DNA from: Cyanobium sp. Aljojuca 7A6
GTDB taxonomy: Bacteria; Cyanobacteriota; Cyanobacteriia; PCC-6307; Cyanobiaceae
DNA length: 64,000 nt
NCBI RefSeq assembly: GCF_024346455.1
Contig: NZ_JAGQCY010000013.1
Coordinates: 1-64,000 of the forward strand
Direction: 5' to 3'
Notes under the pieces: model-generated
Told to the model about the DNA's origin: nothing
Databases searched by the model: none
The model's input: only the letters and a program-made list of their open reading frames with translations
Shown: positions 35,405-45,191 of the stretch, piece after piece
Numbering within the stretch: position 1 is the stretch's first letter
How the letters are laid out: each line of letters begins with the position of its first letter
Made by a program: the position numbers and the translations under genes

Positions 35405-36564
35405 GATCCTCCAGGGACCTGGGCGGCTTCTGTCACCAGCCATGCGTCCAGGGCCTTCTCCCGTGTCTCGAGAGCCACGGCGTCGCTGCCGATGATGGCA
35501 CCGATGCTTTCGCCGCGCCGTTCACGGGCGAGCCAGCGCATCGCCTGGTTGCCCGTGGCGAGCAGCTCGTGCAGCGGGGCCAACCAGCGCTCCAGCCCCA
35601 GCTCAGCCGCCAGCGCAGCCATGGTTTCCAGTTCGGCGGCGATCCAGGCGCGGGCTCCAACCGTCTCTCCGCTGCGCCAGTGCACCAGCTGGGCCTCGAG
35701 GCTGGAGCGGGCCGCCGCCCGGTCGTTGGCATCGGCGATGGCTTCGAGTTCGCCTGCGGCGAGCTGGCTGGCGGTCAGGGGATCCTGGCCACCGGGATCC
35801 CGCAGCAGCTGCTGCAGGCGCAGTTCGGTGAAGGCGGTGACCGCCAGCAGCAGCAGAGGATCGTCGATCAGGTCGCAGATGCGGATCTCCAGGCGGTTGA
35901 GGCCATGGGGCCGGTCGTCTCCGTTGGGGCGCACCGAGGTCCACAGGTGGCGCACGTTGCGCATTGCCCCGGCGGCCAGCTGCTCCTCCATCCAATGGAT
36001 GTAATGGGCGTGGTCACGGAACAGGGGCACCTGGGGCGGGGTGATCGGAAATTGCAGCCAACGCTGGGAGTGGGCCCCGGTGGCGACGCCATCGAGGAAG
36101 GGGGAGCAGGCACTGAGGGCCAGCAGCAGGGCCGCCTCGCAGCGCAGCAGGCGCAGACCGGCGAACAGGGCGTCCATGTCCGTCAGGCCCAGGTTGATGT
36201 GGACACTGGCGGTCACGACCCGGGTGCCGTAGGTGGCCTCGATGTAGGCGTGGTAGGGGTTGCTGGGGTCGGAGCGCTCGAAGCGGTGGCTGTCCCCCAG
36301 GCTCAGGGTGCTGCCCGGCAGCAGGGTGAGCTGGCGGGGCTGGAGCCAGCGGCGCAGGCGACGGCGCGGTTCGAGCAGCAGCTCCAGCTGGGCGGCGTAG
36401 GAGGCCTCAGGCGGGGTGACGTACTCCAGGTTGCGCTGGTCCGGTTCGGTCATGAAGCCCGCCAGCTCGGCGGCCGCTTCGGCGGAGCAACCCACCACCG
36501 TGCCATCGGCCCGGCCGGTGTACATCTCCACTTCGAAGCCCTTGAGCAGCAGGGGGGCGCTCAT
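35401..36564 (-). CDS. gshA: Glutamate-cysteine ligase, cyanobacterial type
   Basis: Protein of 387 residues, matching the cyanobacterial/plant-related class of glutamate-cysteine ligase, the first step of glutathione synthesis. Conserved-looking blocks are [12 protein letters not shown] at the N-terminus, [13 protein letters not shown] near 45, SVHINLGL near 125 and [11 protein letters not shown] near 225. It overlaps trpE upstream and ppc downstream by four bases each (ATGA), so the three are translated in series. Glutathione supply fits with the monothiol glutaredoxin fusion elsewhere in the window. Confidence 0.9.
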   Translation of the reverse strand: MSAPLLLKGFEVEMYTGRADGTVVGCSAEAAAELAGFMTEPDQRNLEYVTPPEASYAAQLELLLEPRRRLRRWLQPRQLTLLPGSTLSLGDSHRFERSDPSNPYHAYIEATYGTRVVTASVHINLGLTDMDALFAGLRLLRCEAALLLALSACSPFLDGVATGAHSQRWLQFPITPPQVPLFRDHAHYIHWMEEQLAAGAMRNVRHLWTSVRPNGDDRPHGLNRLEIRICDLIDDPLLLLAVTAFTELRLQQLLRDPGGQDPLTASQLAAGELEAIADANDRAAARSSLEAQLVHWRSGETVGARAWIAAELETMAALAAELGLERWLAPLHELLATGNQAMRWLARERRGESIGAIIGSDAVALETREKALDAWLVTEAAQVPGGS

Positions 36565-38126
36565 GGTGTGGGGTCCGCCGCATCGGCCACGGCTGGCTCC
36601 AGGCAGGCGAGGGCCTTGAGCATTCCGCGCGCCTTGTTGCGGGTTTCCTGGTACTCCGCCTCCGGACGGGAATCGGCCACGATCCCGGCACCGGCCTGCA
36701 CCTGCACCCGCCAGCCGCCGTCGGGGTGGGGCAGCACCACCATGGTGCGGATTGTGATCGCCGTGTTCAGCGCCCCGCAGAGATCCACGGCCCCGTAGAC
36801 CCCCGAGTACGGCCCACGGGCATCCGGTTCGAGGCCATGGATCAGCTGCATGGCGCGGATCTTGGGGGCTCCGCTCACGGTGCCGGCTGGGAAGGAGGCC
36901 ATCAGCAGGTCCCAGATGTCGTGATCCTCGCTCAGCAGCCCCTCCACCTCGCTGACGATGTGCATCACGTGGGAGTACTTCTCGATCACCATCAGCTCGG
37001 TGACCTGCACCGTGCCGGGTCGGCAGACCCGGCCCAGGTCGTTCCGGCCCAGGTCGACCAGCATCACGTGCTCGGCTCGCTCCTTCGGATCGGCCAGCAG
37101 CTCCTCGGCCAGGGCCGCATCACGGCGGGCATCCTCTCCGCGAGGGCGGGTGCCGGCGATGGGCCGCAGGGAGGCCCTCACCCCTTCGGCGCAGGGTTCC
37201 GCCTTCACCATCACCTCAGGACTGGAGCCGATCAGATGCCAGTCGCCGAAGTTGAAGAACGCCATGTAGGGCGAAGGATTCACCATCCGCAGGCTGCGGT
37301 AGAGATCGAAGGGATCGTGGCTCACCCGGGTTTCCAGCCGCTGGCTCAGCACCAGCTGGAACACGTCGCCGGCGGCGATGTGCTCGGCGGCGGTCGCCAC
37401 CGCGGCTTCGAAGTCGACCTGGCTGCGGTTGCTGCGGGTGGCCAGTTCGGCGCCGCTCGCCTCGTGCCAGGCCAGGGGTTTGACAGTGCCGGGCAGGGGG
37501 GCGTGCATGCGGGCTTCAAGGGCCTCGATGCGCGCCGCCGCCCGGTCGTAGGCCTCGCCGGGATCGGCTCCTGTCGAGAGATCCACGTAGGCCACCGCCG
37601 TGATCTGGCGCTTCACCTGGTCGAACACCAGCAGGCTGTCGGCCAGCATCCAGCAGCCGTCGGGTGGGGCCCCTTCGGCGGCACCGTGCACCGGCACGCT
37701 GGGCTCGATCCACTGGATCAGCTCATAGCCCCAGAAGCCGAACAGCTGGGCCACTTTCGGCAGGCCCTCCACCGGGCCGGGGCGCAGCGGCGTCAGGGCG
37801 TCGCGCAGCAGGGTGAAGGGATTGCCCTGGAGCTGCTCGCTGCGGCCATCCCGCCAGCACCTTTCGCCCCGATCACCGCGGCAGGTGAGGGTCCAGAGGG
37901 GGTCGCTGACGACGAAACTCCAGCGGCCCAACTGCTCGCCACCCTCCACCGATTCCAGCAGCACACCATGGCTACGGCCCGCCCCCACCTTCAGCCAGGT
38001 GGTCAGGGGGGTTTCCAGGTCAGCGGGCCAGCGCTTCCAGACGGGCAGAAGATTGACGGCCAAGTCAGCACCTGCGTCCCCACCGGCGATCCGGTCGAGG
38101 AAGGCGCTGCGATCAGAACCGGACAT
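36561..38126 (-). CDS. trpE: Anthranilate synthase component I
   Basis: Protein of 521 residues. It makes anthranilate from chorismate with glutamine amidotransferase TrpG. The chorismate-binding core has PSPYMAFFNFGDWHLIGSSPE, RPIAGTRPRGEDARRD, DLGRNDLGRVC and SFPAGTVSGAPKIRAMQ, each typical. It is separate from trpG, which is not in the window. Start at ATG 38126; a GTG lies just before it. First gene of the trpE-gshA-ppc-GNAT unit, with its promoter probably in 38127-38195 next to the psaD terminator. Confidence 0.93.
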   Translation of the reverse strand: MSGSDRSAFLDRIAGGDAGADLAVNLLPVWKRWPADLETPLTTWLKVGAGRSHGVLLESVEGGEQLGRWSFVVSDPLWTLTCRGDRGERCWRDGRSEQLQGNPFTLLRDALTPLRPGPVEGLPKVAQLFGFWGYELIQWIEPSVPVHGAAEGAPPDGCWMLADSLLVFDQVKRQITAVAYVDLSTGADPGEAYDRAAARIEALEARMHAPLPGTVKPLAWHEASGAELATRSNRSQVDFEAAVATAAEHIAAGDVFQLVLSQRLETRVSHDPFDLYRSLRMVNPSPYMAFFNFGDWHLIGSSPEVMVKAEPCAEGVRASLRPIAGTRPRGEDARRDAALAEELLADPKERAEHVMLVDLGRNDLGRVCRPGTVQVTELMVIEKYSHVMHIVSEVEGLLSEDHDIWDLLMASFPAGTVSGAPKIRAMQLIHGLEPDARGPYSGVYGAVDLCGALNTAITIRTMVVLPHPDGGWRVQVQAGAGIVADSRPEAEYQETRNKARGMLKALACLEPAVADAADPTP

Positions 38127-38143
38127 CACGGCGACAGGCAGGC

Positions 38144-38168
38144 AAAAAAAACGGGGCTCTCGGCCCCG
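38144..38168 (-). terminator. Rho-independent terminator of psaD
   Basis: On the minus strand the hairpin CGGGGC-CGAGA-GCCCCG (38168-38152) is followed by eight T residues (38151-38144). The 6-bp stem is perfect. It lies 26 bases after the psaD stop and before trpE, so it separates the two transcripts. Confidence 0.9.
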
Positions 38169-38194
38169 CCGTTATAGGTGCTGGCCGTTGAGGC

Positions 38195-38626
38195 TCAGGC
38201 TTCGTGGGTTTCCTTGCCGCTGAACTTGAGGCTGGCGGGGTTGGGGTTGGCGCCGATGCTGCGGGGGGTGTGGCCCACCATGGCCCGGCCTTCGTTGACC
38301 TTCTCGGGGAAGACGCCGTCTTTGGGGTGGAGGTATTCGGTGTCGCCGCCGGGGTAGATCCGGTAGATCTTGTAGTCCTCGATCCGGGGCTTGAACTTGG
38401 TGCGCAGCTGGGTGCCCAGGGCCAGGCACTGCTCCTTGCGGGCGAAGTACATGAGGTTGTCGCCTTCGTGCATCTCCGCGGCGCCGCCGGTGGGGAGTTC
38501 GAACGCCTGGGCCTTGGTGCTGCTCCAGGTGATGGCGTACTTCTCCTCGGTTTCGGCCGAGTTCAGCAAGCCACCGGTGCTGCCGATGGACTTCGGAAGT
38601 TGACCGTGGAGGGCCGTATCAGGCAT
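38195..38626 (-). CDS. psaD: Photosystem I subunit II, PsaD
   Basis: Protein of 143 residues, a peripheral subunit on the stromal side of photosystem I that holds PsaC and forms the ferredoxin docking site. Recognised from [20 protein letters not shown] near the N-terminus, [38 protein letters not shown] and [19 protein letters not shown]. Clear ATG at 38626. It is transcribed alone: its own terminator follows and a 100-base promoter region precedes it. Confidence 0.98.
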   Translation of the reverse strand: MPDTALHGQLPKSIGSTGGLLNSAETEEKYAITWSSTKAQAFELPTGGAAEMHEGDNLMYFARKEQCLALGTQLRTKFKPRIEDYKIYRIYPGGDTEYLHPKDGVFPEKVNEGRAMVGHTPRSIGANPNPASLKFSGKETHEA

Positions 38627-38727
38627 GACTTGCAGACCGTTTCAGGCGGAAACTAGCACCGTGTTTTTCGCCTTCCCGGCGCCCCCGGCGGACTCTTCAC
38701 ACCCGTCAACAAACCCGGCCTCGCGCC

Positions 38728-40146
38728 TCAGCCGCTGTGCTCGGCGGCCGGGAAGAAGACGGTCAGGTTGCTGCCGCCCCGCTCGGTGAGCCGGCCCCCG
38801 AGGCGGTGGAAGAGCCGCTGGGTGGCCTGGCGGCTGAGTTGCAGGCTGCCGGTCTCCGGATTCCAGCTCAGCACCGGCCCCACCGGCATCGGCACGGCGG
38901 CCGCCAGCCCATCGGCCTCGCGGCTCTCGGGGTCGTCGCTGCTGAGCTGCAGTTTCAGCCGCGACCCCGCCGGCAGCAGCCGCAGCCGCACCTCGCTGCC
39001 GCTGGGCAGGCTGCGGCTGAACCGGTCCATCAGTCCGCCGAGCATGGTCTCCAGCCGGCTGGGGTCGCTCATCACCGGCGGCAGGTCGGCGGCGATCTCG
39101 AGCACCAGCTTGAGCTCCCGCCGACCCAGCTGGCGTTGCCAGAACGCCTCCAGCTGATACAGGAGCCGGCTCAGGTCCGTGCGGGCCAGTTCGCTGTCGC
39201 TCAGAGGCTGGCCACTGCCGGGCTGACGCTGCAGTTCCGCTGCCAGAAAGATGAGGCCGAAGCGGTCGATCTGTTCGCTGCACTCTCCGTCGATCTGCTC
39301 CAGCCGCTGGCGCACCACCGCCGGCAGGTCGGTGCGGCGCAGCAGGGAGCGGATCAGGGTGCGGATCGTGGCCAGCGGGGTGCGCACTTCATGGGTGAGG
39401 GCCTCGAGCAAGGCCAGTTCGCTGCTCACCGCATCGCTGCCCTCGCTGCGTTTCTCACCGTGCACCAGCGGCTGCAGCGTGACGCTGGGCGCCATGGCCG
39501 CCAGCCGCTGGGCCAGCAGGGGCCAGAAGCGGGTAGCCAGATCGGGCGCGTTGCGGAGCGGGCCCAGCAGCTGCAGCCGGCGGCGCAGCCCCAGGCCCTC
39601 AGCCGGATCGTCCTGGGCCAGGCGGCGATCGAGCAGCTCCAGGGCGGCCGACAGGATCGAGGCCTCGAAGCGCACCACCAGTCGGCGCTGGTGCGGGGGA
39701 CCATCGAGGGCCAGGGCCACCTGCAGCACCGGCGTGATCAGCACCAGCAGCGGATCGGTGCCGTCGTCCTCGCGCAGGCTGAGGCGCCGGAAGCCCCCCG
39801 GCCGTCCGGCCGTTCCCCGGGGGGCGCGTCCCTGGGGGGGCGTGCCTGGTTCCCCCGGCAGGGGGGGCAGGCCGGGCAGCAACGGCAGCCCCGATGGCAT
39901 CAGGTTGCCCACCTCCGCGGGTGTCCAGACCCAACCGTCCAGCCACTCCAGCAGGGAGGGTTCATAAAGGGCCGGCAGGGGGGCCGCCAGCCAGACGCCC
40001 GGCTGGGGTGGGGCCGCCCCAAGCAGATCGGCCTGGACGGTGGCCAGGGCCGCCCACCACTGGCGACGCACGCTGTCTTCGTCCCCTCGCCCCGCCGGCA
40101 CGCCGTCCGCCAGAAGTGCACGCAGTTCCCCGAGGCTCACCACCAT
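38728..40146 (-). CDS. Histidine-kinase-like protein with degenerate ATP domain
   Basis: Protein of 472 residues. A dimerisation/phosphoacceptor segment contains ALTHEVRTPLATIRTLIRSL with His252. Before it, about 230 residues include a Pro/Gly-rich linker (85-115) and a region that resembles a PAS/GAF-like fold. The C-terminal ATP domain is poor: the N box reads TMLGGLMDRFSRSLP without the expected Asn, and no DxGxG motif is visible. Phosphotransfer may therefore be lost or unusual. The ATG at 40146 is used; the frame open further upstream is antisense-shifted rodA. It overlaps rodA by ten bases. Confidence 0.75.
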   Translation of the reverse strand: MVVSLGELRALLADGVPAGRGDEDSVRRQWWAALATVQADLLGAAPPQPGVWLAAPLPALYEPSLLEWLDGWVWTPAEVGNLMPSGLPLLPGLPPLPGEPGTPPQGRAPRGTAGRPGGFRRLSLREDDGTDPLLVLITPVLQVALALDGPPHQRRLVVRFEASILSAALELLDRRLAQDDPAEGLGLRRRLQLLGPLRNAPDLATRFWPLLAQRLAAMAPSVTLQPLVHGEKRSEGSDAVSSELALLEALTHEVRTPLATIRTLIRSLLRRTDLPAVVRQRLEQIDGECSEQIDRFGLIFLAAELQRQPGSGQPLSDSELARTDLSRLLYQLEAFWQRQLGRRELKLVLEIAADLPPVMSDPSRLETMLGGLMDRFSRSLPSGSEVRLRLLPAGSRLKLQLSSDDPESREADGLAAAVPMPVGPVLSWNPETGSLQLSRQATQRLFHRLGGRLTERGGSNLTVFFPAAEHSG

Positions 40147-41405
40147 CGCCGCAGGCTGCGGCTGCGCCTCGCCACGGAGGCGCAGAGCCCGAGGCTGATG
40201 CAGTTGACGAGCATGGCCGAACGGCCGTAGCTCAGGAAGGGGAGGGGAATGCCGGTGATGGGTCCAAGTCCGATGGTCATGTTGACGTTCACCACCACCT
40301 GGAACATCAGCATGGCGCCGATCCCCACCACCACGAGTGATTCGTAATCGCTGCCCGCTCGACCGGCGATCTGAAGCAGGCGCCAGATCAGCACCACGAA
40401 GCCCACCACCACCAGCATCGAACCGATGAACCCGGTTTCCTCCCCCAGGGCACTGAAGATGAAATCGGTGTGCTGTTCGGGGATGAAGCGCAGCTTGGTG
40501 AGCGAGCCGTTCATCAGGCCGGTGCCCCAGAGCTGGCCGGAGCCGATCCCCACGGTGCTCTGCAGCAGGTGGTAGCCGCCACCGAGGGGATCCTGGGCCG
40601 GATCGAGGAACAGGGTGAGCCGGTCCCTCTGGTGGGGCCGCAGCCCGTGCTCCCACAGCCAGGGCGTCCCCACGGCGAACACTCCCTGGACGGCCAGCGC
40701 CAGCGCCAGTCCGATCGCCTTCCAGGGCAGGGAGCGCCAGGCCACCCACCCCATCAGGGGGATCCAGCCCACCAGCAGCCAGGGCACGGTCCCGGCCATG
40801 ATCGCGGTGAACAGTGGTGAGAGCAGCAGCAGCAGCCAGGTGGCGGGCATGCCCGACCAGAACAGCATCACCAGCAGCACGGCACCGAAGACCAGTGACG
40901 TGCCCAGATCGGGCTGTACGAACACCAGCAACCAGGGCAGGCTGATGATCCCCACCGGCCGCAGCAGGTCGATCGGCCGCTCCACCGGGTACTTCGAGAG
41001 AACACCCGCCAGCAACAGGATGGCGGCCACCTTGGCGAATTCCGACGGCTGCACATAGAAGCCGCCGATGTTGATCCAGCTCTGGGCCCCGAGGGCGCTG
41101 ACCCCGACGATCCGCACCGCGATCAGGCTCGCCACCATCAGGACATAGATCGGCCACTGGAACCGGGCGATGCGCTCCAGGGGCACCCTGGACAGCAGCA
41201 CGGCCACCACCAGGCCCACCGCCGCGGTGATCCAGTGCTGGTACCAGTCGGTGGTGGCCTGCTGGCGCTGGGTGCTGGCGATCAGGATCCCCGCCAGCAG
41301 GGTGAGGGCGATGGGAATGCCCCACAGAATCGGATCGAAGCCGAGGCCACGCCGCTTCGCCCCCTTGACGGCGAACCCACCGCGCCGGGGGCTGAGAACC
41401 GCCAT
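40137..41405 (-). CDS. rodA: Rod-shape peptidoglycan polymerase RodA
   Basis: Protein of 422 residues with about ten membrane segments, of the SEDS family (RodA/FtsW), which polymerises lipid II into glycan strands for side-wall growth. Typical blocks are VQPDLGTSLVFGAV, LNPAQDPLG-like FLDPAQDPLGGGYHLLQS, and FSALGEETGFIGSMLV with the conserved acidic pair, and IGLGPITGIPLPFLSYG near the C-terminus. Located between apbC (4-base gap) and the kinase-like gene. Confidence 0.9.
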   Translation of the reverse strand: MAVLSPRRGGFAVKGAKRRGLGFDPILWGIPIALTLLAGILIASTQRQQATTDWYQHWITAAVGLVVAVLLSRVPLERIARFQWPIYVLMVASLIAVRIVGVSALGAQSWINIGGFYVQPSEFAKVAAILLLAGVLSKYPVERPIDLLRPVGIISLPWLLVFVQPDLGTSLVFGAVLLVMLFWSGMPATWLLLLLSPLFTAIMAGTVPWLLVGWIPLMGWVAWRSLPWKAIGLALALAVQGVFAVGTPWLWEHGLRPHQRDRLTLFLDPAQDPLGGGYHLLQSTVGIGSGQLWGTGLMNGSLTKLRFIPEQHTDFIFSALGEETGFIGSMLVVVGFVVLIWRLLQIAGRAGSDYESLVVVGIGAMLMFQVVVNVNMTIGLGPITGIPLPFLSYGRSAMLVNCISLGLCASVARRSRSLRRWW

Positions 41406-41409
41406 CGCT

Positions 41410-42516
41410 TCAGGCGAGGGCCGGGCTGAGGGCGCAGCTGGCGCTCAGCCGCTCGGCGAGCTCGGTGAACGCACGGCCGCTGGCGGAGGTGGGTGCCGAG
41501 AGCACCACCGGCCGGCCCCGCTCCCCGCCCTCGAGCACGGGCATCTCCATCGGCAGCTGGGCCAGCAGGGGCACACCCGCCTCATCGGCCAGCAGCCGGC
41601 CGCCGCCGCTGCCGAAGAGCGCATAGCGGCGATCGGGCAGATCGGGGGGGATGAAGGCGGTCATGTTCTCCACCACTCCCAGCACCGACACCCCCATCTG
41701 CAGGAACATCGCCAGGCCGCGGCGGGCATCCTGCAGCGACACCTGCTGAGGCGTGGTGACGATCACCACGCCGGCCATGGGTACGGCCTGGGCGAGGGTG
41801 AGCTGGGCGTCGCCGGTGCCGGGCGGCAGGTCCACCACCAGCACGTCGCGCTCGCCCCAGTTCACCTGGTAGAGGAACTGGCGGATGATTCCGTTCAACA
41901 TCGGTCCGCGCCAGACCACCGGCTGGTTCTCCTGGATCAGCAGGCCCATCGACACCATGACGAGGCCGCAGCTCTCGATCGGCTCCAGCACCTGCTCATT
42001 GCCGCTGCCCGTCACCTGGGGGCTGCGGTCGGCCACGCCGAGCATGGTGGGGGCATTGGGGCCGTAGATGTCGGCATCGAGCAGTCCCACCCGCAGGCCG
42101 GAAGCGGCCAGGGCACAGGCCAGGTTCACGGCCACGGTGCTCTTGCCCACGCCGCCTTTGCCGCTGCTGACGGCGATCACCTGGCGCACGCCGGGGATGC
42201 CCTGCCGTTCAGGCAGCTGGCCCCCACCGGGGCCGTGGCCGGCGGCGCCGATCGGCCCCGACGAGGGGGCGGCGGCGGGCTGGGCCAGTTCGATCTGCAC
42301 GTCGTTGATGCCCTCCACGGCCAGCAGGGCATCGCGGGCCTCAGCGGCGATGCGCTCCCGCTGGCTGTTGGCGAACCCGGGCAGGGCCAGCCGGAACACC
42401 GCACGGCTGCCCTGATGACGCAGGTCGGTGATCCAGCCCAGCTCCACCAGGCTCCGGCCGCTGCCGGCATCGCAGAGCGACTGCAGGGCCTTCAAGAGGG
42501 TGTCGGCGCTGGCCAT
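41410..42516 (-). CDS. apbC: Iron-sulfur cluster carrier ATPase ApbC/Mrp
   Basis: Protein of 368 residues. An N-terminal MIP18-like domain (about 1-90) precedes the P-loop ATPase with the deviant Walker A SSGKGGVGKSTVAVNLA near 117, DADIYGPNAPTMLG and LPPGTGDAQLTL. The family carries and delivers 4Fe-4S clusters. The usual CxxC motif near the C-terminus is not seen; in this part the sequence has AFIPPDLPDRRYALFGSGGG instead, which needs attention when predicting cluster binding. First gene of the apbC-rodA-kinase unit. Confidence 0.88.
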   Translation of the reverse strand: MASADTLLKALQSLCDAGSGRSLVELGWITDLRHQGSRAVFRLALPGFANSQRERIAAEARDALLAVEGINDVQIELAQPAAAPSSGPIGAAGHGPGGGQLPERQGIPGVRQVIAVSSGKGGVGKSTVAVNLACALAASGLRVGLLDADIYGPNAPTMLGVADRSPQVTGSGNEQVLEPIESCGLVMVSMGLLIQENQPVVWRGPMLNGIIRQFLYQVNWGERDVLVVDLPPGTGDAQLTLAQAVPMAGVVIVTTPQQVSLQDARRGLAMFLQMGVSVLGVVENMTAFIPPDLPDRRYALFGSGGGRLLADEAGVPLLAQLPMEMPVLEGGERGRPVVLSAPTSASGRAFTELAERLSASCALSPALA

Positions 42517-42709
42517 TCGTCGACGTTACGGGCGTTCTGAACCGGGATCCTAGGGGCCGTGCCCCGGGGAGGTCGGGGCGGCTCCGGTACCCCCATGGCG
42601 GCCGCCCGGAACTTCTGCAGCCCGTGACAGAGGCTCTCGAACCCTTGTGAGACCCCCCGGCGGGCTGAAAAGGTGTGCGGATGTTCCGCGTCCGACGCGC
42701 TGCCGTTCC

Positions 42710-43735
42710 ATGGAGATGCCACCTGCCGATTCCCGCAGCCGCGCCAAGGCCCTGCTGATGGGCCTGCAGGATTCCATCTGTGCCGGCCTGGCCAGCCTCG
42801 ATGGTGAAGCCGGCTTCGAGGAACAGAGCTGGGAGCGGCCGGAGGGCGGCGGCGGCCGCTCCCGGGTGATGAAGGACGGCCGGGTGTTCGAGCAGGGCGG
42901 GGTCAACTTCTCCGAGGTGGAGGGCGAGCGCTTGCCTCCCTCGATCCTTTCCCAGCGCCCCGAAGCGGAGGGCCACCGCTGGTTTGCCACCGGTACCTCC
43001 ATGGTGCTGCACCCGCGCAGTCCCTTCCTGCCCACGGTGCACCTCAACTACCGCTACTTCGAGGCCGGGCCGGTGTGGTGGTTCGGAGGCGGCGCCGACC
43101 TCACTCCCTACTACCCCTTCCTGGAGGATGCCCGCCACTTCCATCGCACCCTCAAGGGGGCCTGCGATGGGGTGGATCCGGCCTACTACAAGGTGTTCAA
43201 GCCCTGGTGTGATGACTACTTCTTCCTGAAGCACCGGGGTGAGACCAGGGGTGTGGGCGGGATCTTTTACGACTACCAGGACCCCGGCGGGGTCCTCTAC
43301 AAGGGCGGCGATTCCGAGGGTCCGGCGGCGGCGGCCAGCGCGGCCGTCGGGCCCCTGCACCAGGACTGGGAGCAGCTGTTCGCCCTGGCCTCGGCCTGCG
43401 GCAACGCCTTCCTGCCGAGCTATGTGCCGATCGTGGAGCGCCGCCAGGGGCTGCCCTGGGGCGAGGTCGAGCGCCAGTTCCAGCTCTACCGCCGGGGCCG
43501 GTACGTGGAGTTCAACCTGGTGTTCGACCGCGGCACGATCTTCGGCCTGCAGACCAATGGCCGCACCGAGTCGATCCTGATGTCGCTGCCGCCCCTGGTG
43601 CGCTGGGAGTACGGCTACACGCCAGACGCCGGCAGCCGGGAGGCCCTGCTCACCGACCTGTTCACTCGTCCCCAGAACTGGCTTGAAGACCCTTCCCTGG
43701 AGGAGCGCTGCCGACCCCACCAGGCGGTGGGCTGA
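42710..43735 (+). CDS. hemF: Oxygen-dependent coproporphyrinogen III oxidase
   Basis: Protein of 341 residues. It converts coproporphyrinogen III to protoporphyrinogen IX with O2, on the route to haem, chlorophyll and bilins. Motifs are [46 protein letters not shown] and [19 protein letters not shown]. The ATG at 42710 starts a normal-length protein; the open frame back to 42647 is not conserved in pattern. Its last 74 bases overlap the end of the convergent amidase-like gene. Confidence 0.96.
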   Translation: MEMPPADSRSRAKALLMGLQDSICAGLASLDGEAGFEEQSWERPEGGGGRSRVMKDGRVFEQGGVNFSEVEGERLPPSILSQRPEAEGHRWFATGTSMVLHPRSPFLPTVHLNYRYFEAGPVWWFGGGADLTPYYPFLEDARHFHRTLKGACDGVDPAYYKVFKPWCDDYFFLKHRGETRGVGGIFYDYQDPGGVLYKGGDSEGPAAAASAAVGPLHQDWEQLFALASACGNAFLPSYVPIVERRQGLPWGEVERQFQLYRRGRYVEFNLVFDRGTIFGLQTNGRTESILMSLPPLVRWEYGYTPDAGSREALLTDLFTRPQNWLEDPSLEERCRPHQAVG

Positions 43736-44543
43736 GCGGCAGGGTGGTGGTGGGGCTGCGGCCCAGGCCGTTCTCCAGGGCTGTCACGATCCGGTTGGCG
43801 ATGGCCATCACCGTGTCGGCACGGGTGGCTGGGTTGCGCAAGGAGCGCTCCAGGCTGCCTTCCAGCTTGCCCACCTCCAGCAGGGCAATGCCGCGCCTGG
43901 GTCCCCCCAGGCCGCCACGGAAGGCCATGGGAAAGGCACCGAAGGCCTCAGCCAGGCTCTCGTCGAGACGGCCGAAGGGCCGGTGCAGCGGTGGGATCAG
44001 CCCCGATCCGACGCCGGTGGGCCCCCAGGCATCGAAGTGGATCTCCATGGCGTAGCCGCCGCTGGCGGCGTGCTGCCGGCCCACACTCCAGTTGGTGCGG
44101 GGATCGTCGCCGTCGCTGATGCTGCGGAAGGGGGGGCGGTAGTAGCTGATGCGCAAGCCCCGCTGCTGGCCCACGGCCACCACCGTCTCGGCGACGACCA
44201 TGTTCCAGTACAGCTCATCGCTGATGCCCGGGTACATCGGCGCCGCCCCGGCGGCCACGGCGGCGCCAGGGGTTCCTGAACCAGCCATGCCCTGGGAATC
44301 GGCATGGCCGGCCAGCACCAGGATCGGGGTGTCCGGATCGATGGGGCGGAGGCCGATCCAGTCCCGCGGCAGGGGGCTGCGGGGCCCGGTGATCGGATCG
44401 ACGCTGGGCCGCGCGGGCGCGAGGGTCCGGCTCTGGCTGCCCAGCACGATGGCTTCGGCGCTGCGGGCGGGTGCTGCCAGGGGACCAAGGCTGCCGATCA
44501 GGAGGGCTGGTCCCACCAGCCAGGCCGCAGAACGGGAACGCAT
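43662..44543 (-). CDS. Exported N-acetylmuramoyl-L-alanine amidase-like protein
   Basis: Protein of 293 residues with a signal peptide ([20 protein letters not shown]). The exported part has the amidase_3 arrangement: [10 protein letters not shown] (zinc His), a Glu in [20 protein letters not shown] (second His) and [11 protein letters not shown] (catalytic Glu). Such enzymes cut the bond between stem peptide and muramic acid during division or wall turnover. The match to each motif is loose, and the C-terminal 30 residues are low-complexity. Translation start at ATG 44543. Confidence 0.6.
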   Translation of the reverse strand: MRSRSAAWLVGPALLIGSLGPLAAPARSAEAIVLGSQSRTLAPARPSVDPITGPRSPLPRDWIGLRPIDPDTPILVLAGHADSQGMAGSGTPGAAVAAGAAPMYPGISDELYWNMVVAETVVAVGQQRGLRISYYRPPFRSISDGDDPRTNWSVGRQHAASGGYAMEIHFDAWGPTGVGSGLIPPLHRPFGRLDESLAEAFGAFPMAFRGGLGGPRRGIALLEVGKLEGSLERSLRNPATRADTVMAIANRIVTALENGLGRSPTTTLPLSPPPGGVGSAPPGKGLQASSGDE

Positions 44544-44547
44544 CGGC

Positions 44548-45099
44548 TCAGATCGGGGAGGAGAGCAGGGCGCCGTCGCTGGCCAGTTGCAGCCCGGGCC
44601 CCAGCTCCCGTTCGATGGCGATCAGTTCGTCGCGGTGAGCCCGCAGGCGCAGGGTGCTGCCGCTGCCGGCGCCCTCGTCCATCAGGCGCAGCTCCAGGCT
44701 CTCGGGCCTGGCCGCTCGCCGGCTGTACAGCACACCCGCCATCGGACCGGCCAGGGCCAGCAGCAGGGGCCACCAGCCGAGGGAGGGAAGCACCTGGCGC
44801 AGCACCAGGCCCAGGCAGGCGGCCCCTACGCTGCCCAGCAGCGACAGCAGCAGGGCGAGGGGCAGGCTGGAGCGCACCTGGCCGCGGAAGCGCAGCAGCT
44901 GGCGCTCGGGATCGCCGGTTTCGGTCTGCCAGCCCCGGGCCGTGAGCCAGTTGGAGAGGCCCTCGAGCACCTGCACCGGCGGCTGGGGGGAGTGGACGTC
45001 CACCACCGTGGTGCGGTCCTTGCTGGCGGCCCTCAGGAAGAAGACCAGGCCGATGGCCATCAGCAGGGTGAGCAGAAGGGTGGAACCCAGGGTGGGCAT
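44548..45099 (-). CDS. Cofactor assembly of complex C subunit B-like (CCB)
   Basis: Protein of 183 residues starting at ATG 45099. An N-terminal hydrophobic segment (STLLLTLLMAIGLVFFL) and a central pair of helices (about 78-118) frame a soluble part. The overall pattern fits the CCB2/CCB4-related proteins that attach haem c-i to cytochrome b6 in oxygenic phototrophs. The call comes from general similarity and position in a cyanobacterial genome, not from a catalytic motif. It lies four bases before the amidase-like gene, so both may share a transcript. Confidence 0.55.
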   Translation of the reverse strand: MPTLGSTLLLTLLMAIGLVFFLRAASKDRTTVVDVHSPQPPVQVLEGLSNWLTARGWQTETGDPERQLLRFRGQVRSSLPLALLLSLLGSVGAACLGLVLRQVLPSLGWWPLLLALAGPMAGVLYSRRAARPESLELRLMDEGAGSGSTLRLRAHRDELIAIERELGPGLQLASDGALLSSPI

Positions 45100-45191
45100 G
45101 GCGGCGGAACCTTGGCAGGTCGCATTCTGGCCCGGGCGGGCCGGCCGGTGTCCGCGCTGGGCCACGATGGCCCCCAACTCCTTGTCCCACG

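Noticed and set aside
32363-36004. A very long plus-strand open frame of over 1200 codons
   Set aside because: It is the antisense of ppc and gshA; its protein is His/Gln/Gly-rich without domains, a common effect of high GC on the opposite strand.
36726-38177. Plus-strand open frame opposite trpE
   Set aside because: Antisense shadow; composition is low-complexity and trpE motifs are on the minus strand.
40147-41325. Apparent N-terminal extension of the histidine-kinase-like protein
   Set aside because: This part is rodA read in another frame; real rodA is in the overlapping frame with full membrane segments.
42540-42700. Small GC hairpins upstream of hemF as a riboswitch
   Set aside because: Short GC stems such as GGGGC-CGT-GCCCC occur by chance at this GC content and do not match a known riboswitch layout.
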